Origin: a virus
Virus record (IMG/VR): IMGVR_UViG_3300048590_001437
Location: 1 to 35,021 of that record
DNA length: 35,021 nucleotides
Strand: one strand, 5' to 3'
Shown: piece after piece, positions 13,414 to 21,722 of the stretch
Layout of the letters: each line of letters begins with the position of its first letter
Position numbering within the stretch: the stretch's first letter is position 1
The notes under the pieces: generated by a model
The model's database searches: none
Seen by the model: the letters and a program-made list of their open reading frames with translations, nothing else
What the model was told of the DNA's origin: nothing
Translations under genes and position numbers: made by a program

Positions 13414-15255
13414 ATGTCGCACGCTGAACAGATCACCCTGACTTCTGCTGACATCACCGCAGACCGTCTCGCCGCGCTCAAAGAGCTTATTCCCGAAGCG
13501 TTTACGGAAGGCAAGATCGACTTTGCCAAGCTGCGCGCGGCGCTGGGCGATTTCGTTGACGAAAGCCCCGAACGCTACACCTTCACGTGGGCCGGCAAGC
13601 GCGACGCCATGCGCCAACTTCAAGCGCCCACCAACGCCACGCTCGTTCCCGCGCCGGAAGAGTCCATCAACTGGGACACCACCCAGCATCTCTTCATTGA
13701 AGGCGACAACCTGGAAGTGCTGAAGCTGCTCTACAAACCCTACTTCGGCAAGGTCAAGCTCATCTACATCGACCCGCCCTACAACACCGGTAACGACTTC
13801 ATCTACCCAGATGACTACAAAGACCCGCTGCGTCCGTACCTGCAAATGACGGGGCAAATGGATGGCGAAGGCAATCGGTTCACCAGCAACTCAGAGTCGA
13901 GCGGTCGCTACCATTCGGCGTGGCTCAACATGATGTACCCGCGCCTGTTCATTGCGCGCCAGCTATTGCGAGATGATGGGGTTATTTTTGCCACGATTGA
14001 CGACAACGAGGCAGCTAACTTCGTCTTGCTAATGAACGAAATCTTTGGTGGGGAAAACTTCATAACGTCTATTGCTTGGCAAAAAAAGGTGTCTCCTTCA
14101 AATGATTCAAAATGGTTTAGTAGTGACCACGATCAACTCTTGGTATATGCAAAAAACAAGGAAATCTGGCGACCATATCGACTACCAATGAATGAAAGGC
14201 AGAGATCATATTATCAGAATCCAGATAACGATCCTCGTGGCCCTTGGAATTCTTCTACCTACACCTGCAACAAGACGAAGGGCGAAAGACCAAATCTTTA
14301 CTATCCAATTGTAAATCCGAACACCGGTCACGAAGTATGGCCCAGCGAAACGGCTGTTTGGGCTTACTCTCGTGATGTGAACGAAGAACACGCAGCCGCA
14401 AACATGTTGTATTGGGGGAAAGATGGTAAGGCTGCCAGACCGCGCTTCAAAAAATTCCTGGGAAAGAATGCATCTGTGGTACCGCGTACAGTATGGTCCT
14501 ATTCCGAAGTGGGAAGTACGCAATCTGCAACACAAGCACTTCAAAGTCTACTACCTGGCGTGAAATTTGAGACTCCAAAACCACCGGCTCTAGTCAAAAG
14601 AATTGTGCAAATCGCTACACTGCCGAATTCATCTGATATTGTACTTGATTTCTTTGCTGGTTCAGGCACTAGTGCCCAAGCCGTTCTTGAACTCAATACG
14701 GAAAACCAAGGAAATCGGAAAGTTATATTAGTTCAACTTCCCGAAGCCACATATAGCGCTGATTTCCCCACCATCGCGGACATCGCCAAAGAGCGCATCC
14801 GCCGTGTGATTGCTCGTCAAACAGCCGAACAGTCGCCAGACGCGATAACCGACCTCGGCTTCCGTGTCTTCAAACTTGCCCCTTCCCACTTCCGTGACTG
14901 GACCGGCGTCACCGCGCCCAATCCCGATGACTATGTGGAACAGATGTCGATCTTTGATGACCCATTGTCGCGCGGCGTCGATCCCCAAGCCGTCATTTGG
15001 GAGATTGCCATCAAAGAGGGTTATCCTCCTACCAGCCAGATCACACTCGTCGCCGTCCCCGACCATACCGTTTACTGCGTTACCGATCCGGACGCCGACC
15101 GTAGCTTCCACATTTGCCTGGACGATCACGTCAAGCATGAGGTTGTGCTTGCCTTGGGGCTTGCTGCCGAAGACCTCTTTATCTGTCGTGACTTTGCCCT
15201 CGACGACAGCACCGCCGCCAACCTCGCCCTGCAATGTCGCCTCAAGGTCATCTAG
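13414..15255 (+). CDS. mod: Type III restriction-modification DNA adenine methyltransferase (Mod)
   Basis: The 613-residue beta-class N6-adenine methyltransferase recognises an asymmetric site and methylates one strand, giving the complex its specificity. The catalytic motif IV is DPPYNTGNDF at 120-129, and the AdoMet-binding motif I comes later as DFFAGSGTSAQAVLEL (412-427), the beta-class order. The target-recognition region lies between them. From about 13,970 to 14,760 the DNA becomes distinctly AT-richer, with different codon use, then returns sharply to GC-rich sequence. This suggests that the specificity segment was swapped in by recombination. The C-terminal part (about 470-613) is the Res-contacting region. 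The frame is intact. The next gene starts 3 nt after the stop, so mod-res form an operon. Confidence 0.95.
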   Translation: MSHAEQITLTSADITADRLAALKELIPEAFTEGKIDFAKLRAALGDFVDESPERYTFTWAGKRDAMRQLQAPTNATLVPAPEESINWDTTQHLFIEGDNLEVLKLLYKPYFGKVKLIYIDPPYNTGNDFIYPDDYKDPLRPYLQMTGQMDGEGNRFTSNSESSGRYHSAWLNMMYPRLFIARQLLRDDGVIFATIDDNEAANFVLLMNEIFGGENFITSIAWQKKVSPSNDSKWFSSDHDQLLVYAKNKEIWRPYRLPMNERQRSYYQNPDNDPRGPWNSSTYTCNKTKGERPNLYYPIVNPNTGHEVWPSETAVWAYSRDVNEEHAAANMLYWGKDGKAARPRFKKFLGKNASVVPRTVWSYSEVGSTQSATQALQSLLPGVKFETPKPPALVKRIVQIATLPNSSDIVLDFFAGSGTSAQAVLELNTENQGNRKVILVQLPEATYSADFPTIADIAKERIRRVIARQTAEQSPDAITDLGFRVFKLAPSHFRDWTGVTAPNPDDYVEQMSIFDDPLSRGVDPQAVIWEIAIKEGYPPTSQITLVAVPDHTVYCVTDPDADRSFHICLDDHVKHEVVLALGLAAEDLFICRDFALDDSTAANLALQCRLKVI

Positions 15256-15258
15256 CGC

Positions 15259-18147
15259 ATGTCGCCTGCCACCATGCAGTTTCAATTCGACCCGAACCAG
15301 GACTTCCAACTGGAAGCCATCGCTGCCGTGGCCGACCTTTTTGACGGCCAACGCCGCAATGAGCGTGGCTTTTTCTTCCAGTTTGGCGCGATTCCCGCGG
15401 TTCCGAATCGGCTTGACTTGTCCGACGAGGACCTGCTCCGCAACCTGCAAGCCGTACAACGGCACAGCTTCGACCCGCTGGGCGAAGACCCTGCCTACCG
15501 CGGCGACGATCAGCTTCAATACCTGACCGGCGAAGCCGTCACCGCCAAAGGCCCGCAGACCATCCGCTTCCCCAACTTTTCCGTGGAGATGGAAACCGGC
15601 ACGGGCAAGACCTACGTCTACCTGCGTACCGCGCTTGAACTATTTCGCCGTTACGCCTTTCGCAAATTCATCATCGTTGTCCCTTCCGTTGCCATTCGTG
15701 AAGGCGTACTCAAGACCCTGCAAGTCACCCGCGCCCACTTTCGTGCTCTCTTCGACAACGCTCCCTACCGCTACTATGCCTATGACTCGGCCAACCTGAG
15801 CCAAGTCCGCCAGTTCGCCCTGGCCGAAAGTGTTGAGTTCATGGTCATGACCTTGGCCGCTTTCAACAAGACTGACATCAACGTCATCCACCAATCGACC
15901 GACCGCTTACAAGGCGAGACACCCGTTCATCTCATCCAGGCCGCCCGCCCGATCCTGATCTTGGATGAACCCCAGAACATGGAGAGCGAACAGAGCATTG
16001 CCGCGCTTGCCACGCTCAACCCGCTCTTTGCCTTGCGTTACAGCGCCACACACCGCGTCCCCTATAACGTGGTCTATCGTCTGACTCCAGCCGCCGCCTA
16101 TCGCCGTGGCTTGGTCAAACGCATTGAGGTTGCTTCGGCCCAAGAAGAGGGCCATGCTTACCGGCCCCATATCCGGCTCATCAACATCAAAGCCAGCAAG
16201 CGCACCCTCACGGCCCAGCTTGCCATCCACAAGGTCATGCGCAATGGCGACATTCGCGAGATGACCTTCACCGTCAAACCCGGCGCATCACTTCTTCTGC
16301 TTTCCGAGGGCCACACCGTCTACGAAGGCTATGAGGTGGATGAAATCAACGCTGCCTACGGCTTTGTGCGCTTTGCAAACAGCGAAGAAGTCCGTCTCGC
16401 GGAAGTAGCAGGCGACAACCGCGACGCCATCTTCGAGGCCCAAATCCGCTATACCATCCAAGAACATATTCGCAAGCAAAAGCGCTATCAAGCTTTGGGG
16501 CTAAAAGTGCTTTCGCTCTTTTTCATAGACCGCGTAGATAACTATGCGCCCGACGATGGCATCATTCGCACTCTGTTCAATCAAGCTTTCGATGAGTACA
16601 AGGCCGAAATCCCGAAATGGAAGAATCTCTCGGCGGATGAAGTCCAGGCCGCTTATTTTGCCCAGCGCCGCACCCGCTCCGGCGAAACCATTCTGGAAGA
16701 CTCAAAGACCGGTGCATCCGCCAAAGACCGCGACGCCTATGAACTCATTATGCGTGACAAGGAGCGGCTGCTTGCCTTCGATGAGCCGGTGGCCTTCATC
16801 TTCACCCATTCGGCGCTGCGCGAAGGTTGGGATAACCCCAACGTCTTTCAAATCTGCACCCTCAACCAGTCTGTCTCAGATGTAAAGAAACGCCAAGAGA
16901 TCGGACGTGGCGTGCGTCTGGCCGTCAACCAGGATGGCGAACGCACCCACGACGACAGTGTCAACGTCCTGACGGTCATCGCCAATCAGAACTATGAAGA
17001 GTATGTGCGCCAGCTTCAGGGCGAGATCACCGAGGAATATCGGCTGGAGATCGAAACCCGCTTTGGCAAGCCCTTCAACGAGTTGACGGATGAGGAACGG
17101 CGCAAGGTTGCTCGCGAATATGGCGAAATCCTTCCGCCCAAGCCCGCCAATGCGCGTCGCCGCAATCGCATTTACCTGAAAAAAGAAGTCCAACTCAAGC
17201 CGGAGTTCCGCGAACTTTGGGAGCGTATCAGCCAAAAGACATACTACCGTGTCCAGATCAATTCGGAGACGTTGATTGATTCTGTCATTAAGGAGCTAAA
17301 CAAGGTTCATATCCAACCGCCGCGCATCGCCATCACCAAGGCGGCTGTTGATGTTAACTTCGTCGATGTCTTTGAAGCATGGCAGATGAGCGCATCCAAA
17401 ACGTTGGTCAACTTGGCCGGTCGCTATCCCCTGCCCAATCTTATTGACCTCATGATGCAGTTGTTGGAACACACGTCACCGCCCATGCGTGTGACACGAC
17501 GCACACTATGGGAGATCATCAGCCGGGTAGATAACCGGCAACAGTTCGTAGATAACCCGGTTGATTGGGCGACCGCGGCAGTCTCGATCATCAAGCAGAA
17601 GTTGTCCGACCAGTTGAGCGACGGGATTGCCTACTATAAGACCGACGACACCTACTCTATGACGCAGTTCGAGCCGTTCATCGAATCATGGGAGCAATAC
17701 ATCGTCCCGGTCGAACATAGTGCCTATGATGGGGTCATTGTGGATTCGGATGTGGAGCGCAGATTTGTACAAGAACTGGAACGGCGCAGAGATGTCGTCT
17801 TTTACCTCAAGCTACCTGACTGGTTCAAAGTTCCCACACCTATCGGCAACTACAACCCAGACTGGGCAATTGCCATGCGCGACCCGGATGCGCCTGCCGG
17901 CACCGAACCGCTACTGTTTCTGATTGCCGAAACCAAGGGGAGTGATAATCTTGCTCTCCTTCGGTCCCAGAAGGAACTCTTCAAAATCGGCTTTGCCGAG
18001 CGCCATTTTATCGATGCTCTGGGTATTGCGTACAGAGTGGTCAGTGCTACAGGCCAACTACCCGAGTATGACAAGCTCTCCGCCGAGACTCAGGAACGTC
18101 TGTTGGCAGAGCAGGCGCAAATTCACAACAAGACCTTGTCGGGTTAG
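15259..18147 (+). CDS. res: Type III restriction enzyme ATP-dependent helicase/endonuclease (Res)
   Basis: The 962-residue protein uses ATP to move or signal along DNA after binding with Mod, and cleaves unmethylated DNA. SF2 helicase motifs are clear: Walker A ETGTGKT at 112-118, motif II LDEPQ at 235-239 (DExx box) and a motif VI-like QEIGRGVRL. The C-terminal nuclease is PD-(D/E)XK type, with NPDW at 866-869 and AETKG at 890-894. All key residues are present, so the enzyme looks functional. The annotated ATG follows the mod stop by 3 nt; an internal ATG at 15274 is an alternative start. The operon lies on the plus strand, opposite to the phage genes on both sides, consistent with inserted cargo. 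Confidence 0.95.
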   Translation: MSPATMQFQFDPNQDFQLEAIAAVADLFDGQRRNERGFFFQFGAIPAVPNRLDLSDEDLLRNLQAVQRHSFDPLGEDPAYRGDDQLQYLTGEAVTAKGPQTIRFPNFSVEMETGTGKTYVYLRTALELFRRYAFRKFIIVVPSVAIREGVLKTLQVTRAHFRALFDNAPYRYYAYDSANLSQVRQFALAESVEFMVMTLAAFNKTDINVIHQSTDRLQGETPVHLIQAARPILILDEPQNMESEQSIAALATLNPLFALRYSATHRVPYNVVYRLTPAAAYRRGLVKRIEVASAQEEGHAYRPHIRLINIKASKRTLTAQLAIHKVMRNGDIREMTFTVKPGASLLLLSEGHTVYEGYEVDEINAAYGFVRFANSEEVRLAEVAGDNRDAIFEAQIRYTIQEHIRKQKRYQALGLKVLSLFFIDRVDNYAPDDGIIRTLFNQAFDEYKAEIPKWKNLSADEVQAAYFAQRRTRSGETILEDSKTGASAKDRDAYELIMRDKERLLAFDEPVAFIFTHSALREGWDNPNVFQICTLNQSVSDVKKRQEIGRGVRLAVNQDGERTHDDSVNVLTVIANQNYEEYVRQLQGEITEEYRLEIETRFGKPFNELTDEERRKVAREYGEILPPKPANARRRNRIYLKKEVQLKPEFRELWERISQKTYYRVQINSETLIDSVIKELNKVHIQPPRIAITKAAVDVNFVDVFEAWQMSASKTLVNLAGRYPLPNLIDLMMQLLEHTSPPMRVTRRTLWEIISRVDNRQQFVDNPVDWATAAVSIIKQKLSDQLSDGIAYYKTDDTYSMTQFEPFIESWEQYIVPVEHSAYDGVIVDSDVERRFVQELERRRDVVFYLKLPDWFKVPTPIGNYNPDWAIAMRDPDAPAGTEPLLFLIAETKGSDNLALLRSQKELFKIGFAERHFIDALGIAYRVVSATGQLPEYDKLSAETQERLLAEQAQIHNKTLSG

Positions 18148-18196
18148 TTTGCAAGATGCAAGGCGTTTGATCCACAATCGTCACCTATCTTGCAAA
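18148..18196. terminator. Inverted repeat at the convergent res/methylase junction
   Basis: TTTGCAAGAT (18148-18157) directly after the res stop pairs with ATCTTGCAAA (18187-18196), a perfect 10-bp repeat with a 29-nt loop. It spans the ends of the two convergent genes. Without a T-tract it is a doubtful terminator. It could also mark the edge of the inserted cargo block. Confidence 0.4.
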
Positions 18197-19006
18197 AAGC
18201 TGAGGACGTATGGCTGCATTTGGACTGATCCACAGCACTTCGGTGCGTTCCCGTGCCCCGTCGGCGTGGGCGGCTCGCTCGATGCGCGTCCAGTCGGGAT
18301 AGAGTACAAAATCGTACAAGTCACAGGCATAGCCCGATACAATCACCATGCCATGTAGCCCGCGCAGCACCGTCGCCAACTCTCGGTGGTCATCATCGGT
18401 CATCTCGTGCCGATAGTGCGCGCCGCTTTGCATCGCACGTGTACTGTGCGGATAGGGCGGGTCAACGTAGTGCAGCGTCTCCGGGCTATCGTATCGCACT
18501 AAAACAGTGGCTGCCTTGTCGTGCTCAATCACTACCCCGCGCAGCCGTTCAATCGCACTACTTAGCGCGTGTGGCATGTTCCGCCAATCATGCGCGGGGA
18601 TCGTGCCCGCGCGAGTTGTGTTGGCACGGAAGCCGGTATTGCGGTGCACACCATTCGACCCAAAGCCCGCAAACGACCGAAACATCGTGCGCCGGGCTTG
18701 CTCAATCGGATCATCATCGGCTAGATAAGAGGCTTCAAATTCCAATCGAGAAAAAGGTGTTAGCTCGATCAGCCGAATCAGTTCGCCCGCTTGGGCCGGG
18801 TTGCGCAGCACCCGGAATAGGTTGACCACCTCCCCGTCTAGGTCGTTGTACACCTCGGCATAGGCGCGGCTCTTGCGCAGCAGCACACTCGCCGCGCCGC
18901 CAAACGCCTCGGTGTAAATTCGATGCTCTGGAAAATGGCCGACAATCCACGGGGCCAAGCGCCATTTGCCCCCGTAATAGCGCAACACGGGTCGTGGGGC
19001 GGTCAT
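18185..19006 (-). CDS. D12-class (Dam-like) adenine-specific DNA methyltransferase
   Basis: The 273-residue alpha-class N6-adenine methyltransferase has RYYGGKWRLAPWI at 9-21 and EAFGGAASVLL at 33-43 (AdoMet-binding motif I). YNDLDGEVVNLFRVLR follows at 53-68, and the catalytic DPPYP lies at 182-186. The length matches the Dam/D12 family. No cognate restriction gene is adjacent on this strand, so it is an orphan phage methylase. Such enzymes commonly protect phage DNA from host restriction. A ribosome site AAAGGA lies about 10 nt before the ATG. It is the last gene of the long leftward early run before the opposite-strand cargo. Confidence 0.93.
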   Translation of the reverse strand: MTAPRPVLRYYGGKWRLAPWIVGHFPEHRIYTEAFGGAASVLLRKSRAYAEVYNDLDGEVVNLFRVLRNPAQAGELIRLIELTPFSRLEFEASYLADDDPIEQARRTMFRSFAGFGSNGVHRNTGFRANTTRAGTIPAHDWRNMPHALSSAIERLRGVVIEHDKAATVLVRYDSPETLHYVDPPYPHSTRAMQSGAHYRHEMTDDDHRELATVLRGLHGMVIVSGYACDLYDFVLYPDWTRIERAAHADGARERTEVLWISPNAAIRPQLFAR

Positions 19007-19035
19007 TGTTTTGCGGTCCTTTCCGACATACGAGG

Positions 19036-19446
19036 TCAGGCTTTTCGCGCCTGGGCATGAGTACGCACCGCATAATCAAGCAGCCCAGCCACACGCTGAG
19101 TTACATTTTCAACCGCTTGGATATAGGCATCGGCGCGATAGGCATCGATACCGAGCGGTGCTTCATGGCCGGGTGTAGTGTAAAGTAGTGATGCCATCGC
19201 CGCGTGGGTATACTCATGGATCAGGATGTCACGCCAAGCCTCACCGTCAAACGCATGGCTGCGCAGGAAAATCACAATCTGCTCTGGGCGAATATTGCAT
19301 GCGCCATCTGCATAGTTGTCGTGCATGGCCCATACCAGATGAGCGTCATCTGCAAGCACCACTTGTAGTGGACGATCCAGCGGCCATAGAGCCTGTAACG
19401 TCTCAATCAACCGATTTACCCAGTTGGGGGCAGGATGCTCGTTCAT
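19036..19446 (-). CDS. Putative zinc metallopeptidase-like protein (HExxH)
   Basis: This encodes 136 residues. The segment DILIHEYTHAAM near residues 75-86 contains an HEYTH zinc-binding HExxH motif in a helix, after a helix/strand N-terminus. This is the layout of small phage- and plasmid-borne minigluzincin-type proteins. A third zinc ligand is not obvious; an Asp or Glu about 30 residues on (DAYRADAYIQAVEN) is a candidate. There is no signal peptide, so it would act in the cytoplasm. I use the ATG at 19446 with GGAAAGAG upstream; an in-frame codon at 19464 is less likely. The gene lies 29 nt upstream of the methylase. A protease role is inferred from the motif only. Confidence 0.55.
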   Translation of the reverse strand: MNEHPAPNWVNRLIETLQALWPLDRPLQVVLADDAHLVWAMHDNYADGACNIRPEQIVIFLRSHAFDGEAWRDILIHEYTHAAMASLLYTTPGHEAPLGIDAYRADAYIQAVENVTQRVAGLLDYAVRTHAQARKA

Positions 19447-19532
19447 TGTTTTCTCTTTCCGCATTTACATGAATAGGGGGGGAGGTGAGTGGAGGTCCCC
19501 CCCCTGGGTGACCCACCCACCCCAGGGTCAAT

Positions 19533-20183
19533 TTAAGCAAGTGTGCGAAAGTCGTCGATAGTGGGGTAGTCGGCAATCCCCCACTGAAATCCATTGCCGA
19601 GGTCGATCAGCGCATCTCGATCCAGCAACCATTGGCGGGCCTCGCCCCGCGGGGCAGCCACACGCAACCGACCAGGCGGCTCCTTATCCGTGTTCAAGAC
19701 AACCTTGCGCGGGTCCAACCACCCATCTGCGCCATATAGTTGCAAGCCAAAGGCAATGGCCTCACGTCTGGCGCTCTGATCCACCGGCGCATAGGGCGAC
19801 ACAAACGACGGTGCGCCAAGCTGAGGCATAGGGTTGCGATCCTGCTGTAGGGGGTCTGCACGCCGCACCACCGGCAGTTCAATCTGTTGGGCTTGATATT
19901 GCAATTGATGGAGGCGACGCACCGTCACTTGCTCTTGGCGGCTCACCACCGTTGCGCCCAACGTGCCGGAGAGGATCAGCAGGGCAAGCGTTGTGGTGAT
20001 GAAATAGTAGGCGGCTCCGGCAATGATGCCGATGACTGCGCTATCGGCATTCACCGTCAAGGCCACAATGATAATGGCGGCTACCATCACGTTAGCCATG
20101 ATCACAACGCCATATCCGCCCGGTTGATACCACGGGGTGCGACTGGGTAAAGGTGTCGCACTCTCATATTCAGAATTTCGCAT
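19533..20183 (-). CDS. Hypothetical membrane protein with soluble C-terminal domain
   Basis: This encodes 216 residues. Two membrane helices lie near residues 27-75 (GVVIMANVMVAAIIIVALTV and VIGIIAGAAYYFITTTLALLILSG). A soluble part follows, with a Gln-rich helical stretch (RLHQLQYQAQQIE) and a C-terminal domain (REAIAFGLQLYGADGWLDPRKVV to RQWLLDRDALIDLGNGFQWGIADYPTIDDFRTLA). The ATG at 20183 is supported by GAGGAG 6 nt upstream. It is in the leftward early gene run; no family is recognised. The WLDRDALI and ADYPTIDDFRTL elements could be a small DNA- or protein-binding fold, but that is a guess. Confidence 0.6.
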   Translation of the reverse strand: MRNSEYESATPLPSRTPWYQPGGYGVVIMANVMVAAIIIVALTVNADSAVIGIIAGAAYYFITTTLALLILSGTLGATVVSRQEQVTVRRLHQLQYQAQQIELPVVRRADPLQQDRNPMPQLGAPSFVSPYAPVDQSARREAIAFGLQLYGADGWLDPRKVVLNTDKEPPGRLRVAAPRGEARQWLLDRDALIDLGNGFQWGIADYPTIDDFRTLA

Positions 20184-20245
20184 GGTCACTCCTCGTCATA
20201 AGCTGCGACCATGCTACAATGGCCACAGCGATCCATTCGCTAGGT

Positions 20246-20277
20246 GGCCCGGAGCGGGTTCGATTCGCCTCCGGGCC
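20246..20277. other. GC-rich hairpin with a T-loop-like apex
   Basis: Arms GGCCCGGAGCG and CGCCTCCGGGCC pair almost perfectly (one bulged base) around the apex GGTTCGATT, which resembles the T-loop of tRNA. A full tRNA cloverleaf cannot be built: there is no 5' acceptor partner and the T-stem is poor. It lies in the gap between two minus-strand genes and could be an RNA structure or a tRNA fragment. Confidence 0.35.
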
Positions 20278-20303
20278 ATCGTCTACTCTGCAAGGTCAAT
20301 GGT

Positions 20304-20972
20304 TTACTCTTCCAACTGCCCCAACATCTCCGTCCAGGTCAGTCCCAGCGCCTGCCGGCGTTGATTGAGCCGATCAAACAGTCCCCCGTCGATGGCAATG
20401 CGAAAACGCCGGCGGCGCGGTGTGTGCGAATCCTTGACGTGGTTTATAAAGGAGTTGAATGTCGCCTTCGTTGCATGAGGCGACATCATCACAATCAATT
20501 GTGGGCAGTCATCTCCCACCTGGACCACCTTTGCATTCGGGTCGGCTGCGGCGATTGCCTCCACGACAGTGGGCGGCAGTATTGCCAAGCCCACGGCCAC
20601 GCGCAGTTCATTGCGCATGGCACGATTTAATGCCAACTCCCCACGTTGATATTTGCTCCAAGCTGCCTTGCTAAACCGGCTCTGGATTGCCGCCCCAAAC
20701 GCTTCCAGGCTCACGCCATACTTCCCGGTAGCCGAATCAAACCGGCGCAGTTCTTCATAAATGTCATGGTACTCTGCCGCCGTCAGTGCATCGTGTTCAG
20801 CATCTTCCGTAACCACTGTTACCCGCTCTGCTTGGCCCATCGTATTTACCCCGTGCCCGTTTCCTCCCATTGTGCCCGGTGAGTTGCCCACACCCCCAAC
20901 TCGGTGCAGTTCGTCCCCTACCGATAAGAAGCGCTTATCCGCAGAGGTCCGAAATCTTTTCAACCAGTCCAT
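20304..20972 (-). CDS. Hypothetical protein with HTH-like and ribbon-helix-helix-like segments
   Basis: This encodes up to 222 residues. The central part AEYHDIYEELRRFDSATGKYGVSLEAFGAAIQSRFSKAAWSKYQRGELALNRAMRNELRVAVGL reads like a helix-turn-helix unit (S-K-A-A-W-S-K-Y-Q-R-G). The C-terminus RRRRFRIAIDGGLFDRLNQRRQALGLTWTEMLGQLEE resembles a strand plus two helices, as in ribbon-helix-helix regulators. DNA binding is therefore plausible but unproven. Start choice is uncertain: ATG 20972 overlaps the small zinc-protein gene. In-frame ATGs at 20870 or 20840 would instead leave a palindrome copy (20920-20942) in the upstream control position. The Gly-rich low-complexity stretch between these starts favours the shorter form. 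Confidence 0.5.
   Translation of the reverse strand: MDWLKRFRTSADKRFLSVGDELHRVGGVGNSPGTMGGNGHGVNTMGQAERVTVVTEDAEHDALTAAEYHDIYEELRRFDSATGKYGVSLEAFGAAIQSRFSKAAWSKYQRGELALNRAMRNELRVAVGLAILPPTVVEAIAAADPNAKVVQVGDDCPQLIVMMSPHATKATFNSFINHVKDSHTPRRRRFRIAIDGGLFDRLNQRRQALGLTWTEMLGQLEE
20920..20942. repeat. Copy 3 of the palindrome (ACCGATAA-N7-TTATCCGC)
   Basis: ACCGATAA and TTATCCGC flank a 7-nt spacer (GAAGCGC). The core CGATAA/TTATC matches the other copies. It overlaps the stop codon of the small zinc protein and lies either in the N-terminal coding part, or just upstream, of the next gene, depending on that gene's start. Confidence 0.6.
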
Positions 20973-21042
20973 CGTCTTCACCACAGCGCGGGCAATCGAG
21001 TAGTTTTTTCACTTCACGGCTGTGTTCATATTTGCAAGTCAT
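20935..21042 (-). CDS. 35-residue zinc-ribbon-like small protein
   Basis: This short gene is supported by a strong AGGAGG site 7 nt before the ATG at 21042. The product begins MTCKYEHS and contains DCPRCGEDDG, ending DLCG. A C-P-x-C knuckle plus Cys3 and Cys34 could bind one zinc. It overlaps the preceding gene's end by 17 nt, typical of the tight packing here, and its stop overlaps palindrome copy 3. Function unknown; similar tiny knuckle proteins are common among phage early genes. Confidence 0.5.
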   Translation of the reverse strand: MTCKYEHSREVKKLLDCPRCGEDDGLVEKISDLCG

Positions 21043-21394
21043 GCTCTGCCTCCTTTCGCTCCTCATGGATCAGGTCAAAAACCCAAGCCGGCATACGATA
21101 GCCCGCGTCCTGCAACCATTGTAGGCGTGCCTCAAATTCGTCTAGAGTCGGCTCAAGATAAAATTTGCCGTCGTGGGGCATGCCAATCGGTTGGCGTTCT
21201 GCGTTCCTCACAAACTCCGCCTGGATGCGATACGCATCCCACCATTCCTCGCTAACAAACGCTCCATTTTTCGGCAGCGGCGGCACTTCACCAACGATTC
21301 GCATACTGCCAACATGGATGGCATACCCATCTGCGCTCTCATAGGCATAGATGTCGCTACGCCAATTGTCGTCCGACCATCGGCAATAACTCAT
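21026..21394 (-). CDS. Phage hypothetical protein (MSYCRWSDDNWRSD type)
   Basis: The 122-residue protein opens MSYCRWSDDNWRSDIYAYES, an N-terminus I recognise from uncharacterised phage and prophage proteins of diverse bacteria. It has aromatic-rich strands (YAIHVGSMRIVG), a W-W-D-A-Y-R-I-Q-A-E-F helix and a C-terminal helix rich in Glu and Arg. No catalytic motif is visible. The ATG at 21394 overlaps the stop of the preceding gene (ATGA), so the two are translationally coupled. It is in the early/middle leftward run. Confidence 0.65.
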   Translation of the reverse strand: MSYCRWSDDNWRSDIYAYESADGYAIHVGSMRIVGEVPPLPKNGAFVSEEWWDAYRIQAEFVRNAERQPIGMPHDGKFYLEPTLDEFEARLQWLQDAGYRMPAWVFDLIHEERKEAEHDLQI

Positions 21395-21660
21395 AGCTGC
21401 GTCTCCGCCAACCAGGCCCGCGCCGCCTGGATCCCTGCAATATAGGATTGACTGTCAATGAGACCACTCATGCGTGCGGTTATCTCTTCATTGGCCAGCA
21501 CAACCAGGAGCGTGTCCAGGACTTGCTCCGGCATGGTCAGCGTACGCGCAACTTGCTGTCGGTAGAACTCGACTTCCAGTTCCAGGCCATGAATCACTTG
21601 GTCGGGTGATGGGCGAAATGTTTCGTCAGGCGGTAGGTAGCTATATTCAAGGTCATTCAT
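21391..21660 (-). CDS. Hypothetical protein, 89 residues
   Basis: A mainly helical protein: YSYLPPDETFRPSPDQVIHGLELEVEFYRQQVARTLTMPEQVLDTLLVVLANEEITARM, then a C-terminal helix SYIAGIQAARAWLAE. AGGAG lies 6-7 nt before the ATG at 21660. Its stop overlaps the next gene's start. It lies 63 nt after the sigma factor gene. No family is recognised. Confidence 0.55.
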   Translation of the reverse strand: MNDLEYSYLPPDETFRPSPDQVIHGLELEVEFYRQQVARTLTMPEQVLDTLLVVLANEEITARMSGLIDSQSYIAGIQAARAWLAETQL

Positions 21661-21722
21661 GTCAGTCTCCTAAGGGGCGGGTACAAAATAATCGTTGGCA
21701 AACTGGGTTGTACTGATCACGG

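Noticed and set aside
20208-20280. Possible tRNA (T-loop-like GGTTCGATT with an upstream stem-loop showing CCA in the loop)
   Set aside because: The 5' acceptor strand is missing, the T-stem has two mismatches and the D-arm is absent.
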